A DNA stretch of 62,090 nt, taken from positions 1 through 62,090 of the forward strand of contig CAICTM010000519.1 in NCBI GenBank assembly GCA_903772945.1. Direction: 5' to 3'. Made by a program: the position numbers and the translations under genes. The DNA comes from Seminavis robusta (lineage: Eukaryota; Bacillariophyta; Bacillariophyceae; Naviculales; Naviculaceae). Numbering within the stretch: position 1 is the first letter of the stretch; the number at the start of each line of letters is the position of its first letter. Below the pieces are notes generated by a model. The model ran no database searches and had not been told where the DNA came from. It saw only the letters and a program-made list of their open reading frames with translations. Shown here one piece after another: positions 9,248-18,746 of the stretch.

Positions 9248-10633
9248 ATGGGCAAAAAGGCAAAAGACGAAATGCGGCGGCAAAAGAAGCTTGCAGCTGT
9301 AGCACCTCGGGGATCATCCACCCCCCGCACTATCGGAGGCAGAAGACAACAACGACAGCATGCACAGAACCTCAAGGCTCGAGAAATTGCGCATCAGCAG
9401 GAACGTGAAATGCTCTATTTGGAAGCCAAGTTAAGTCAGCTTGACGCGGCGTCCAGGCTGAACGAGCTCAATCTGAGGGACTTGAAAGCCAAGTTGAGCG
9501 ATCTCAATGCTCCTCCTTCGACCCCGTCGACCCCGAAACCGAAACCGAAACCGAAACCCAAAGCAGTGCCAAAGCGAATTCAAATCACTGCCAATCCAAT
9601 CGAACCCAAACGGGAGCAGCAACCAGTGGTGGAGGAGAATCACAATCCACCCACTCCATCGCAAGGAGAAAAGTCAGTCTGCTATTCCGTTGATTCCATT
9701 TCAAGTTATAACCAGGACCAAGAACAATACCAAGAGGTCCTGCGCTTGTCGACGATCCGATCTCAAGACGCAAAATCGACATCCAAATCTAGCCACAGTC
9801 GGGAACTTTATTCGTGTACGGAAGTTAGAGTGGTTCCGGTGACGCTCAGAGAACTCCAGAGTGACAGGCAAGTTGAATCTACATGTAAATCAGAAGACAA
9901 GCGAGATGATGAAGATGAAGATGAAGATGAAGAAGACCAAGAAGGAAAGCAGGAGCATGGTGATTGGTTGCACGAATTCAAAGGCCAAAACCTGTTCTGT
10001 CTGAATCCTCCCGAGGGGGAGGCGACGTCTTTTGTGGACAAGTGGAGGAATCAAGCTGATCAATGTCGGCAACACTTTGATCAAGACACGGACTACAAGT
10101 GGGACGCGCCGCGGGCATCCCACTTCGGGTTCTACTTCAGCTATATGTGGATCCTATTGTCTGACAAAGACGACAGCTTCCAAGACAGGATCACCGAGGA
10201 AGACCGTGATTTCATCAGGAAGGTCAGCAGAGACCAACAGCAGCCTAGTTTCTTCCGAGCGCATGCACTGCTGCTCCGCGCACTCACCGACGGAATCAAG
10301 AACAATCTGCAAACCGCGGAGAACTTTGTTCGAGGTTCTATCCTTATCTGTAGTGCTGCTTTTGATCAGGACAAGCAGAGGGTTATCGTGCAACTTTCAG
10401 GTTCCGTTCACGTTATTGGGAATCTGTTGCACGAACTCGAACAAAAATGCAAAGAGACCATGCTTCGGGTTACCAATCAGCGAGAGGACATGGTGGCTGA
10501 AGTCGTGGAGGTCGAAAGCTTGGGTGATGAGAACACTAGTGGCGAAATTGTGAGTTGGGATTGCAGTGCACATGCGCCGCTGTTTCAAGTATTGCTGGAC
10601 CTGGGCAAATATTGCAGAAGTGGTAGTCAGTAG
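9248..10633 (+). CDS. Uncharacterised 461-residue protein with basic coiled N-terminus
   Basis: Single open frame from ATG to TAG, and no family was recognised. Residues 1-45 are strongly basic (MGKKAKDEMRRQKKL). About 45-85 is a predicted amphipathic coil (LEAKLSQLDAASRLNELNLRD). About 95-110 is a KPKPKPKP run. About 215-235 is an Asp/Glu run (DDEDEDEDEEDQE). The C-terminal half (about 245-455) looks globular, with WLHEFKGQNLFCLNPP, HFGFYFSYMWILL and FFRAHALLLRAL, and has no transmembrane segment. The mixture suggests a nuclear or cytosolic scaffold, but this is only composition-based. Upstream are CTAG and TACCGGTA palindromes; downstream it converges with the IST1 gene. Confidence 0.65.
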   Translation: MGKKAKDEMRRQKKLAAVAPRGSSTPRTIGGRRQQRQHAQNLKAREIAHQQEREMLYLEAKLSQLDAASRLNELNLRDLKAKLSDLNAPPSTPSTPKPKPKPKPKAVPKRIQITANPIEPKREQQPVVEENHNPPTPSQGEKSVCYSVDSISSYNQDQEQYQEVLRLSTIRSQDAKSTSKSSHSRELYSCTEVRVVPVTLRELQSDRQVESTCKSEDKRDDEDEDEDEEDQEGKQEHGDWLHEFKGQNLFCLNPPEGEATSFVDKWRNQADQCRQHFDQDTDYKWDAPRASHFGFYFSYMWILLSDKDDSFQDRITEEDRDFIRKVSRDQQQPSFFRAHALLLRALTDGIKNNLQTAENFVRGSILICSAAFDQDKQRVIVQLSGSVHVIGNLLHELEQKCKETMLRVTNQREDMVAEVVEVESLGDENTSGEIVSWDCSAHAPLFQVLLDLGKYCRSGSQ

Positions 10634-11426
10634 GGAATGAAGGTTCGCGCGGTGCCTGTCGGTTTTGGGTGGTTGCACACAGAAACTCAGGGGAATCAAC
10701 CTTGTCTTTATTGAAGCTCCTTCACCATACAAAGGCAATCGGAGGAGTCTTGGCTTGACATGGCCCAACCTGGCTGATCTGGATGGCTCGTGTGCGGTGC
10801 GCTCCTGTGCCATACATGCAATCATCGGGTGTCTCGTTCGGCCAACTCTTTTCTTTGATGGAAGCTGGCCCTCCCGGTACCAGTACGGTCTTCAGTTAAT
10901 TTATACATGGATTGATGTACATGTACCGGTACCCCGTAGAATTTAGGAAGAAATGCTTTGGTCTGCTTGATGGAGGAGGAGACACGGAGTCGACAACTGA
11001 GTCGGAAATTGGGATCTCAAGGTATCGAGTGAGCCAAAGGCGAAAGTCCCTAGCTAGCATTCAGAACGAACGCACAAGCATGAACATTGGGACCGTAAAA
11101 ATAGATTGAGTGGACGTGTAACAAATCTACGAAATCATCTTGCTTGCTTGCTTGCTTGCGAGGATGGATAGCCCTCGAGCGACAGGGATCGATGAAAGCC
11201 CGAATTCAACGTTCGCTGGTTGAAGCCGCACATCTCTCTCGAGGTATTACTGTCTTTGTTCATGTTCCACAATCAGCATGCACATTCACTAGACTATTTA
11301 GGCTACGTAATTCGGACGTCCACCCCTCGTGTTAGTAGTTCGCAACGAGATCTCCACAGGAAATGAAGAGCTGTCTGACTTTGGAGCGAATTGAATATCG
11401 TGGAGCCAGATCCGGACGTCAAGCTT
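10634..11426. other. Convergent intergenic region
   Basis: Lies between the 3' ends of the 461-residue gene and the IST1 gene. It contains a (TGCT)n microsatellite at 11139-11160 and TACCGGTAC palindromes near 10875 and 10922. No gene is supported. Confidence 0.5.
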
Positions 11427-13271
11427 CTAGGCTTGCTCCATCTTCTGGACCAGTTTGCCTGTCATTTCAGACACTTTCTCACCACATTTCCTTGCCATGT
11501 CAGCAGCCTTGCCGTTTTTGTTGGCTGCCAGATGCGCCACACCTGCAGCCCCCAGGATACCGCCAAAAGATCCTGCCACCACAAACCCAACAGCTCCTCC
11601 AGCGATGGCAGCTCCTGTAATGTATTCTTCCAAGGAATTGTTGCTCCTCGGAGATCTCGTGTTCAAGGTCTCCTCTCCTTCACGACCATGGATCTCAGCA
11701 TCACGAAACACACACTTCTCCTCGTTCTCTTGGAGGTCCACCTGGTCTCCTGTGTTGTCCTTGTTTTCTTCGCCGCAACCGCTAGATGAAGCGACCCAGA
11801 GGCAGTCCTCTTGCGTGTCCGCCTGCTCTGCATCAATGTGGCTCACGATTGCAAAAGAACTAGAGCCAGGATTCTTTGAATTGTACAGCTTGTCAGCCCA
11901 GGGATCCACAGCTCTGACACAAGATTGATCGAGGTTCTTGGTGTCTTCCAATGGAGTAGCAAGAGCCTGGAATCGCTTCCTTAGAAACTCTAGTTCTGTC
12001 GACTCTGGAGTAGGTTTGACCTGGATGGATGGGATTCTGTGGGTGACATTAACCTTGGCCACATGATCCTCCGTAGCATGGTTCAAGTTTTCCTTCATGT
12101 CTTCGTCTTCAACATCACAGAAATCAAAACTACCGATGGCTTTAGGTTCTTGCTTGGGGCCTGCAGGTTCCTGTTTGGCAACTGGGAGACTCAATCCTGT
12201 CAGCACCCCATAGAGCTCTGTTGTGTCAGGGATATCCTGTTCAGCCGCATGAGGAACCCTCAGCTGTCTTGGTAGAGAATGGTCTCCACTTGCCAGAGAG
12301 TCCTTCCGGATGCCCTTGCAGTCAACATGTTCATAATCCATGATGTTGGTTGATTCGTCTGGGACCTCATTCTGTGTAATGTTTAGTTGGGACTGGACAA
12401 AGTCAGGATCAGCCTGATTTGACTTTTCTTCCACACAAGCTGGTTCTGTTGGGTTTGCTGGAGGGAAGGGGCTCATCTTGTTGTTCGTTGACTCAGCGTC
12501 AAGAAGGGATCCACCTTGAGGAGCACATGGAAATGCTTTCACCTCTGTCAGAGTCTCTTTGTTGAAATCAGGGTTTGTGGATGGTACAGCTGCTGTGCCC
12601 AGCATGGAAGTTTGTGGTTCTTGAACTACATGTAGCGAACCTAGCCCTGTCCCCATTGCGACCGGAACAGAATATCCAATGGGGGCAGCAATGGGTTCCA
12701 ATGCTTCTTTGAGGGTCATTTGCAAGGTGGGTTCATAAGAGACTTGATGGAGCTTTGCAATTTTGGTCATGTAGTTCTGAACCAAGAATGCAGTCGGAGG
12801 AGACAGAGACAGCTTTTCCACAATCCTTGGATTGACAACACCATCCTTGTTGTTGTCTGCATCCATGGCAAGTGTTTTGCCAAACTTGGCAACTAGCTGC
12901 TGTTTGATTTCTTGGAGCTCTGGAATGTCTACACGGGGAGCCGCATAGATCAAGTCTGACACACAAGGCACAAGATCAGGTGGGCACTCCATCTTCAAGT
13001 GCTTTATTAGTTGAACTCTCTCTACCAGCAATTGGCATTCAAGCTGAAGAATCTCATATGCCTCAATAAGATAGTCATCTTTGATGAGTCTTTCTGTTCG
13101 AATCCTTGCCTTTTCTTCTTTGGGGGGATCTTCGGCCAGTAGCACGGCGACTTCTCTCATGTTTTGTTTCATGAGGGCCATCTTTTTGTTCTTGGCAACA
13201 TCAAAGCGGCTACTGGCCAGCTTTAGTGCTGCTTTGAGCTTGGTTGCATCAAATGATCCTCTGCTGAACAT
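11427..13271 (-). CDS. IST1-family ESCRT-III regulator with glycine-zipper C-terminus
   Basis: 614 residues, single exon. Residues about 8-185 match the Ist1 domain almost throughout: KLKAALKLASSRFDVAKNKK, MREVAVLLAEDPPKEEKARI, RTERLIKDDYLIEAYEILQL, LIYAAPRVDIPELQEIKQQL and VNPRIVEKLSLSPP. IST1 binds Vps4 and CHMP/Did2 proteins and controls ESCRT-III assembly in multivesicular-body sorting and membrane scission. The middle (about 190-540) is long, acidic and probably disordered. The end is odd: about 545-600 reads EYITGAAIAGGAVGFVVAGS then FGGILGAAGVAHLAANKNGK, a Gly/Ala-rich hydrophobic stretch followed by a basic amphipathic tail. I do not know this from IST1 proteins, which normally end in a Vps4-binding MIM helix; no clear MIM was seen. 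The stretch could insert into membrane. Confidence 0.85.
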   Translation of the reverse strand: MFSRGSFDATKLKAALKLASSRFDVAKNKKMALMKQNMREVAVLLAEDPPKEEKARIRTERLIKDDYLIEAYEILQLECQLLVERVQLIKHLKMECPPDLVPCVSDLIYAAPRVDIPELQEIKQQLVAKFGKTLAMDADNNKDGVVNPRIVEKLSLSPPTAFLVQNYMTKIAKLHQVSYEPTLQMTLKEALEPIAAPIGYSVPVAMGTGLGSLHVVQEPQTSMLGTAAVPSTNPDFNKETLTEVKAFPCAPQGGSLLDAESTNNKMSPFPPANPTEPACVEEKSNQADPDFVQSQLNITQNEVPDESTNIMDYEHVDCKGIRKDSLASGDHSLPRQLRVPHAAEQDIPDTTELYGVLTGLSLPVAKQEPAGPKQEPKAIGSFDFCDVEDEDMKENLNHATEDHVAKVNVTHRIPSIQVKPTPESTELEFLRKRFQALATPLEDTKNLDQSCVRAVDPWADKLYNSKNPGSSSFAIVSHIDAEQADTQEDCLWVASSSGCGEENKDNTGDQVDLQENEEKCVFRDAEIHGREGEETLNTRSPRSNNSLEEYITGAAIAGGAVGFVVAGSFGGILGAAGVAHLAANKNGKAADMARKCGEKVSEMTGKLVQKMEQA

Positions 13272-15119
13272 GTTGCTTGGGAATGCACAGGGTCAGTTTG
13301 TTTGGATTGTGTGACGAGGAGACAGGAACGTTCTGGTTCACGAATCGAAGCACTCGAATTGGACTGTTTGGATCTTTGTGTCGTGCTGTGACTGAAGCTG
13401 CTTTCGCTGACACGTGCCAGTTTCATATGCTCCCGGATTTGCCGGTGTTGGCTGTACCAGGGGGATCATACTATAGTGGCGTTACGGGTGTTCAATGCAA
13501 TGCAGCTTGCAATTGTGGAAGGATCCAATGGTGACACCCGATCGCGAGCGTCTCGAGCTACGATTGTATGAGGGGATTACCCGCCGCAACGCTGGGCGTC
13601 ATGCAGCGCAACAAGCAATCAATTCTTCATTGAGCGAAGTCTGATGGCATGATATACCGTGTGCAACCCGACCACGAACCCGAGCTCTAGCCAAATCGAA
13701 GAAGCGAAAGAGCATGTGTACGTTGCAGCTGTCTACTCGAGTACCGAAGTAGCCAGTAGATAGCTAGCTAGAAAAGTGAACCTCGGTCTGGTAAAGCTGC
13801 AGTCACTGCACTCTTTTTGTTCTACCGCAGTGCTTTTTGCTCCGTCTCTTTGCTAAGAATCTTGCAAGTTCAACAGACCCTAACGATTGCATCAATGCCC
13901 CCCCCCCCCGCCGCCGCCGCCGCCGCCGCACAAACCTATTGCTTGGATCCAGTAGCACGACGATGGTTGGTTTTGGTGAATGGTGCGGAAATGAAATGAT
14001 TGCCTCACTAGCTAGCTACTGCAATGAAGGTACAATGGATGGTTCGCAATACTGGTGTATTATTCCAAGGGCCGCTACAGCAGTGCAAGGACCCGATCAG
14101 AGCGCAGAGAGAGCTCACGAAATCTCAGACGCGTGTGGAAAACTACTGACCTTCCCAATCCGACTTCCGCACTTCAAAACGAGCGACAGCAACATGATCG
14201 GTCCTCAGCTTGTTAAAAAACACAAAGCTGATCATTCTTTTAATAGTGCAATGATGCGCCCACAGAGGGCCGACTTGATCTTAACAAGAACGCCGCCAGT
14301 CTTACCCCGAAGCGTGACAGTTTGCGTGCTTTTGCTGCAAGCCACAAGTGACATCCAGCCAGTACTATTCAGCACAATGATCTGGCCAACACGATGAAAC
14401 TCAGTGCGGTTGCTGGAGTGACGCAGGACCAAATCCCTCGCCCTCTGGCAGACATTATGGATAGCAATCGCCGCTTACGGAAAGGAAACGTACAAAAAAA
14501 ACTGAACATCTAATAACGGATTCAGACGAGATGTGCTTGAGGAAAGGAAAAGTACGAGTGCATCTTTCAGGGCTTTCGATCGGGATGGGGACCAAAGCAT
14601 AGTGAGTTCATCAAGTGGTGCCAAGAAGAAGGCGTTCAGATCTGCACTCTCTTTGCCTGGCTTCTTTTAACGAGAACTGGAACCGGGGTGACCCAGATTA
14701 GATGCCGTGATGGATCTATTGCTCGAATACTATACTACATTGCGTGTTCAGGCCCTCCAACGAGGCTTTCGTATCCGATTTCTGAGGCAAGTCTGGTTGA
14801 TTGTCTGTCGCCCACACACCGCGGGTTGTACACGGCCCGTTTCACGGGCGGCATGCTTGTGAATATTGGACAGTCCTGCGGTGGCCGGTCCGGCATTGTG
14901 GGTGCGCCATCTATAGTCCAGAAAGTGATGGACAAGAAGATCTTTTATTAGTTTAGGAATTACAAAGTCCCCGGAGGGATAAGTCCTATAATTAGATTTG
15001 AAACGGTCTGTGATGGCCTCTTGCTAGGGCCATCCTGTAACCGGACAAGACGATCACTGATAAGGATGCCATTGAAGAGACCATGTTGACACGTTGCCAT
15101 TTTGGTTCACAGACTCATC
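13272..15119. other. Long intergenic region, possibly with old element debris
   Basis: A 186-codon plus-strand frame (13837-14397) starts at TTG and includes a poly-Arg tract made by the GCC repeat; it is not accepted. A short ATG frame at about 14394-14513 (MKLSAVAGVTQDQIPRPLAD) has no family match. The C12/(GCC)n tract is at 13898-13929. CTAGCTAG blocks flank the region. No gene is supported. Confidence 0.4.
13898..13929. repeat. C-run followed by (GCC)n
   Basis: About twelve C residues run straight into seven CCG/GCC units, an error-prone homopolymer and trinucleotide tract. Confidence 0.85.
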
Positions 15120-16391
15120 CTAGAGTCCTTCACCATGAGACCCAGGGCAGCCATTGTCACGTAGCCACTGGATCACGTCTCTTTTGCCGGCAGCTCTAAA
15201 TGTCTGCTCATCCCATGGACAACCATTTTCACGAGCCCACTTCAAAATTTCCAAATGTCCAGATCGAGCAGCATGGGTACATGTCCCTGCATCCCAGGGA
15301 CAACCATTCTCTCGTAACCACTTCAAAACATCCAAATGTCCTCCTTCAGCAGCTTGAGCACATGTTCGTTCATCCCATGGACACTCATTTTCACGAGCCC
15401 ACTTTACAATTTCCAAATGGCCATTTTGTGCAGCATAATGACATGTATCTTCATCCCATGGACAACCATTTTCATGAGCCCACTTTAGAATTTCCAAATT
15501 CCCATTTCCAGCAGCAACGGCACATGTGTGATAATTCCATGGACAACCATTCTCTCGTAACCACTTCAAAACCTCCAAGTGTCCACCTGTAGCAGCACGT
15601 GTACATGTATACTCATCCCATGGACAGCCATTTTCACGAGCCCACTTTAGAATTTCCAAATTCCCATTTCCAGCAGCATAGCTACATGTCTGCCAATTCC
15701 ATGGACAACCATTTTCACGAGCCCACTTCAAAACCTCCAAATGCCCATTTGCAGCAGCATAATGACATGTATATCCATCCCATGGACAACCATTTTCACG
15801 AGCCCACTTCAGAATTTCCAAGTGGCCACCTTCAGCAGCACGAGCACATGTATATCCATCCCATGGGCACCCATTTGCATGCAGCCATTGGAGCATTTCC
15901 AAATGTCCATGTTGAGCAGCTTTAGCACATGTATTTACATCCCATGGGAATCCTTGTTGCCGTGCCCATTTCATGACCATAATATTTCCAACTGCGGCAA
16001 TGGCAGTGCAAACAAGACGATCGACAGGTTTCTTATGGTCGGAATTATCCTTGAGCCAGTATTCTGCACGGGGTAGATTACAGAATGTTTCACTGCAAAG
16101 AGTGTCGGTGATTTCTGCAGAGCGCCTGACAGAATAATCTCCAGGGTTAGACTTAACCTTTCTTGGATTTTTGTTGAGTTCAACTTTGCAGTACTCTTTG
16201 TATAGTCGATTCATCTTCTTGTTGACAGCCCCCACGAAAGCATACTGTCCAACACCAATAAAAGGGAGAATGCCTTGGATCGAAAGGCCGTCATCAGTGG
16301 CTGACAGAAGAGGAGATTCTGTACTAGTACATGTACCGGTAGTACCCTTGGCATTATTAGTGGCAGTATTCATGGTGCTTTTATCTGCCAT
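15120..16391 (-). CDS. Ankyrin-repeat protein with F-box-like N-terminus, GCPW type (copy 2)
   Basis: 423 residues from the ATG at 16391; the frame extends to a TTG at 16406, but MADKSTMNTATNNAKGT is the credible start. The N-terminal part LSIQGILPFIGVGQYAFVGA matches the F-box-like segment of its paralogs. Eleven units of 27 residues follow (AAEGGHLEILKWARENGCPW and variants), the most of the three copies. The extra units lie in the middle, so the difference came from gain or loss of whole repeats. Two units read AAGNGNLEILKWA, with His replaced by Asn. It ends in WLRDNGCPGSHGEGL. It is divergent from the bestrophin-like gene, with a shared 436-bp upstream region. Confidence 0.85.
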   Translation of the reverse strand: MADKSTMNTATNNAKGTTGTCTSTESPLLSATDDGLSIQGILPFIGVGQYAFVGAVNKKMNRLYKEYCKVELNKNPRKVKSNPGDYSVRRSAEITDTLCSETFCNLPRAEYWLKDNSDHKKPVDRLVCTAIAAVGNIMVMKWARQQGFPWDVNTCAKAAQHGHLEMLQWLHANGCPWDGYTCARAAEGGHLEILKWARENGCPWDGYTCHYAAANGHLEVLKWARENGCPWNWQTCSYAAGNGNLEILKWARENGCPWDEYTCTRAATGGHLEVLKWLRENGCPWNYHTCAVAAGNGNLEILKWAHENGCPWDEDTCHYAAQNGHLEIVKWARENECPWDERTCAQAAEGGHLDVLKWLRENGCPWDAGTCTHAARSGHLEILKWARENGCPWDEQTFRAAGKRDVIQWLRDNGCPGSHGEGL

Positions 16392-16827
16392 GGTTGTGGA
16401 TAGCAATCTAGCTAGCTAGCAAGTAACCGATAAGAGCTCAAACTTCCCTGCTCTTTAAGGTAAAACCCATACAGTATGGACTGGGCAGCGGTAATCTGGC
16501 AGGGAGGCTGCCGCACCGGTAGCCACTTTTGGACTAGCCAGCTTTAGCTCGCTAGCTAGCTAGCTGGCTAGCTAGTAAGTAGTAAGGGGTATGCTTTGGG
16601 TTCGGGGTTCAATTCGATTCGATTCGATTCGATTGATCATTCATTTGAATGAATAGAAATTGCATCGCACCGAATATCTCTTCGAGTTTCTCTGTGTAGG
16701 CTGACTGACTCTCTTACGGAACACTACTGTACATGTAAAGTGTCCGAGCCTTCCGTTTGGCTTCGAAAAGCGGCAATGGTTAACATTGTTGCAACAAGTA
16801 AGTGAAGCTCACAATCATTCATTCAAC
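16392..16827. promoter_or_regulatory. Shared upstream region of two divergent genes
   Basis: 436 bp between the ATG of the ankyrin gene (minus) and the ATG of the bestrophin-like gene (plus), so it must hold both promoters. It contains a (GCTA)n palindromic block (about 16530-16580) and an (ATTCG)n run (16612-16635). No TATA-like or initiator motif can be assigned with confidence. Confidence 0.5.
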
Positions 16828-18303
16828 ATGAGAGTTCCTGCTGAACAAGCTACTAGTACGGCAGCTGCCCCTTCCCCAACTCATGGCACTACTGGTAGTA
16901 GTACTGTCTCTACCAATGGTAGCCAGCCCAAGCCCAAGCCCAAGCACAGTAGTAGTAAGCCACTGAAGAGTGTGAAGAAGAGCATGAAGCACGCAGCGTC
17001 GTTACTGATTCCTTCGGACCATGACTACCGTTGGGAAGAGTTGCAAGAGATTGAGAAACGACGACGCGCGATTTTGCAGAACGTGGAAGAACCAACGTGG
17101 AAAGTGTTGCTTCACTGGGACGGCACGGTGCTGCGCATTCTAGCTTGGAATCCACTGCTGTGGATCACCATGGCGACCTATGTCTGCGTGCGGCTGTTTG
17201 CCAGGGATCTCATTCCAGAGTACATGGGCCAAATGACGTCGGATAGTATGACGGTGCTGGGCGGATTCTTGTCCTTCTTTCTCGTCTTTTACGTCAATCA
17301 GAACCACAAGCGCTTCTTTGGACTCTACAGCGATAGCATGGCGTGCAAGGGACGCATCTTTGATGTCGCCACTCTGGCGGTCAACACTCTGCCCTTTCAA
17401 CAAGCGCACAGGCTTGTCAGGTACATGAATGCTGCACATGCTGCAGGATATGTAGGACTCAGCGAAATATATCCAAGCAAGTCCTACTTCAAACACATCA
17501 ACCAACACCTAGGATTGCTCACAGAGGAGGAACAAGCCAGATTGAATGACATCAACCTAGACATGGGAGGATCCTGTAACCGAGAAATCATTGTCTGGTG
17601 CATTCGAGAAATTCAAACAGCAAGGGTAAGACAGGCCGATGGACATGATTGTGGATTCTCATTCATTCAATCACTCACTCACTTTGTATACATTATTTAC
17701 CAGGCCAAAGGACTGCTAGATCCGGAACTTGCCAATCAATTTCGAGAGCAGATCCTCAAGCTGCGAGCCAGCCTTGGAAAACCATACGATGCCAAAGATC
17801 TTCCCATTCCCTTCTTTTACGTACATTTCATTTGCCTCTTGACAACCTTGTACTTGCCTCTATTTGCCGTCACATCCGCCATGGAAGCAGGCACGGGAGA
17901 AGAAACACATTGGTCGGCTGGAATCATCAAGGGACTCGTCGTACTCCTGCAAGCCATTTTCGTCATTGGGTTGCGTGTTCTGGGACAGAAAATGAGTGAT
18001 CCATACGGAGATGACTTGATAGATTTGTCCGTCATGTACTACGTACACTTTACATGGACACATTCCAATCGCATTCTAAAGAGCCACTTTCCAGAAGAAG
18101 CATCCACACTGGTGGAAACGGATCTCGTAGAACAGAGACCAGAGTCGGTCGGAAAAGCCTGGGAACCACAAAAGGAAACACAACAATCCACTACCGGGAC
18201 GGCCACTGCCACGGATCACCACAGTGTCTTCACCACCAGCACTGACAGCTCCAACATCTGCAGTAGGATTATCCGCAATCCGCAAATCAAGTCATTTGTC
18301 TAG
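16828..18303 (+). CDS. Bestrophin-like anion channel
   Basis: Start set at ATG 16828; the frame extends to a TTG at 16786. A 78-bp GT-AG intron in phase 0 (17626-17703, donor GTAAGA, acceptor TTTACCAG) is inferred: its 26 codons break the conserved run EIQTAR|AKGLLDPELANQF. The spliced protein has 465 residues. It has a Ser/Thr/Lys-rich N-terminus. The bestrophin/UPF0187 segments are WKVLLHWDGTVLRILAWNPL, hydrophobic segments at about 105-125 and 140-160, FYVNQNHKRFFGLYSDSMAC, FFYVHFICLLTTLYLPLFAV, and a last hydrophobic segment near 340-363. It ends in a polar tail. Bestrophins form pentameric chloride/bicarbonate channels, and related algal proteins carry bicarbonate to thylakoids. No plastid signal is visible from this start. 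A possible upstream exon (ATG at 16776 with donor GTAAGT at 16798) could change the N-terminus. Confidence 0.8.
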   Translation: MRVPAEQATSTAAAPSPTHGTTGSSTVSTNGSQPKPKPKHSSSKPLKSVKKSMKHAASLLIPSDHDYRWEELQEIEKRRRAILQNVEEPTWKVLLHWDGTVLRILAWNPLLWITMATYVCVRLFARDLIPEYMGQMTSDSMTVLGGFLSFFLVFYVNQNHKRFFGLYSDSMACKGRIFDVATLAVNTLPFQQAHRLVRYMNAAHAAGYVGLSEIYPSKSYFKHINQHLGLLTEEEQARLNDINLDMGGSCNREIIVWCIREIQTARVRQADGHDCGFSFIQSLTHFVYIIYQAKGLLDPELANQFREQILKLRASLGKPYDAKDLPIPFFYVHFICLLTTLYLPLFAVTSAMEAGTGEETHWSAGIIKGLVVLLQAIFVIGLRVLGQKMSDPYGDDLIDLSVMYYVHFTWTHSNRILKSHFPEEASTLVETDLVEQRPESVGKAWEPQKETQQSTTGTATATDHHSVFTTSTDSSNICSRIIRNPQIKSFV

Positions 18304-18746
18304 CTAGTAGCTAGACTACGGTTCGGTATACCGGGTAGATAGCTAGAGAATGAATTCGACACTGACTGAGCTCTCACCGCAAATACTATGCATATCATAG
18401 CTAGACCTAGCAGTCCAAGCGGAACCAACCTACCGTACCGTACATGACGTCCAGGTGAGAGGGATACGGTAGCTAAAAAGTCATCGATGGATCCGTTGCT
18501 CGACTTGGCTCGCTGCCATGATGGAGACGTACTAGCTATAGAGCTTGGAAAGAAATCGATCAGTAAAAAGTTGTTGCTCGACTTAAGTCTTTTCGATTGA
18601 TTTTAAATCTTTTAGTCCTGATGTCGTAGTTCGGATAGTTGGACCCGGAAATGCGTTTGGTTTTAGTTTTACAAACAGCAAACAGCAACAACCACTGCGG
18701 CCACAGATATTACTACTAGTAGTACCCTGCTGCCAATAGCAGCACC
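18304..18746. other. Intergenic
   Basis: Rich in CTAG and TACC palindromes, with ACTAGTAGTA just before the next gene. No gene seen. Confidence 0.5.

Noticed and set aside
13837..14397. 186-codon plus-strand frame
   Set aside because: TTG start, poly-Arg from the (GCC)n tract, and no recognisable domain. A retroelement remnant was considered but no motif supports it.
16600..16625. GGGGTTCAATTCGATTC as a possible tRNA T-arm
   Set aside because: The flanks do not pair into a T stem and no acceptor or anticodon arm can be drawn. It is part of the (ATTCG)n run.
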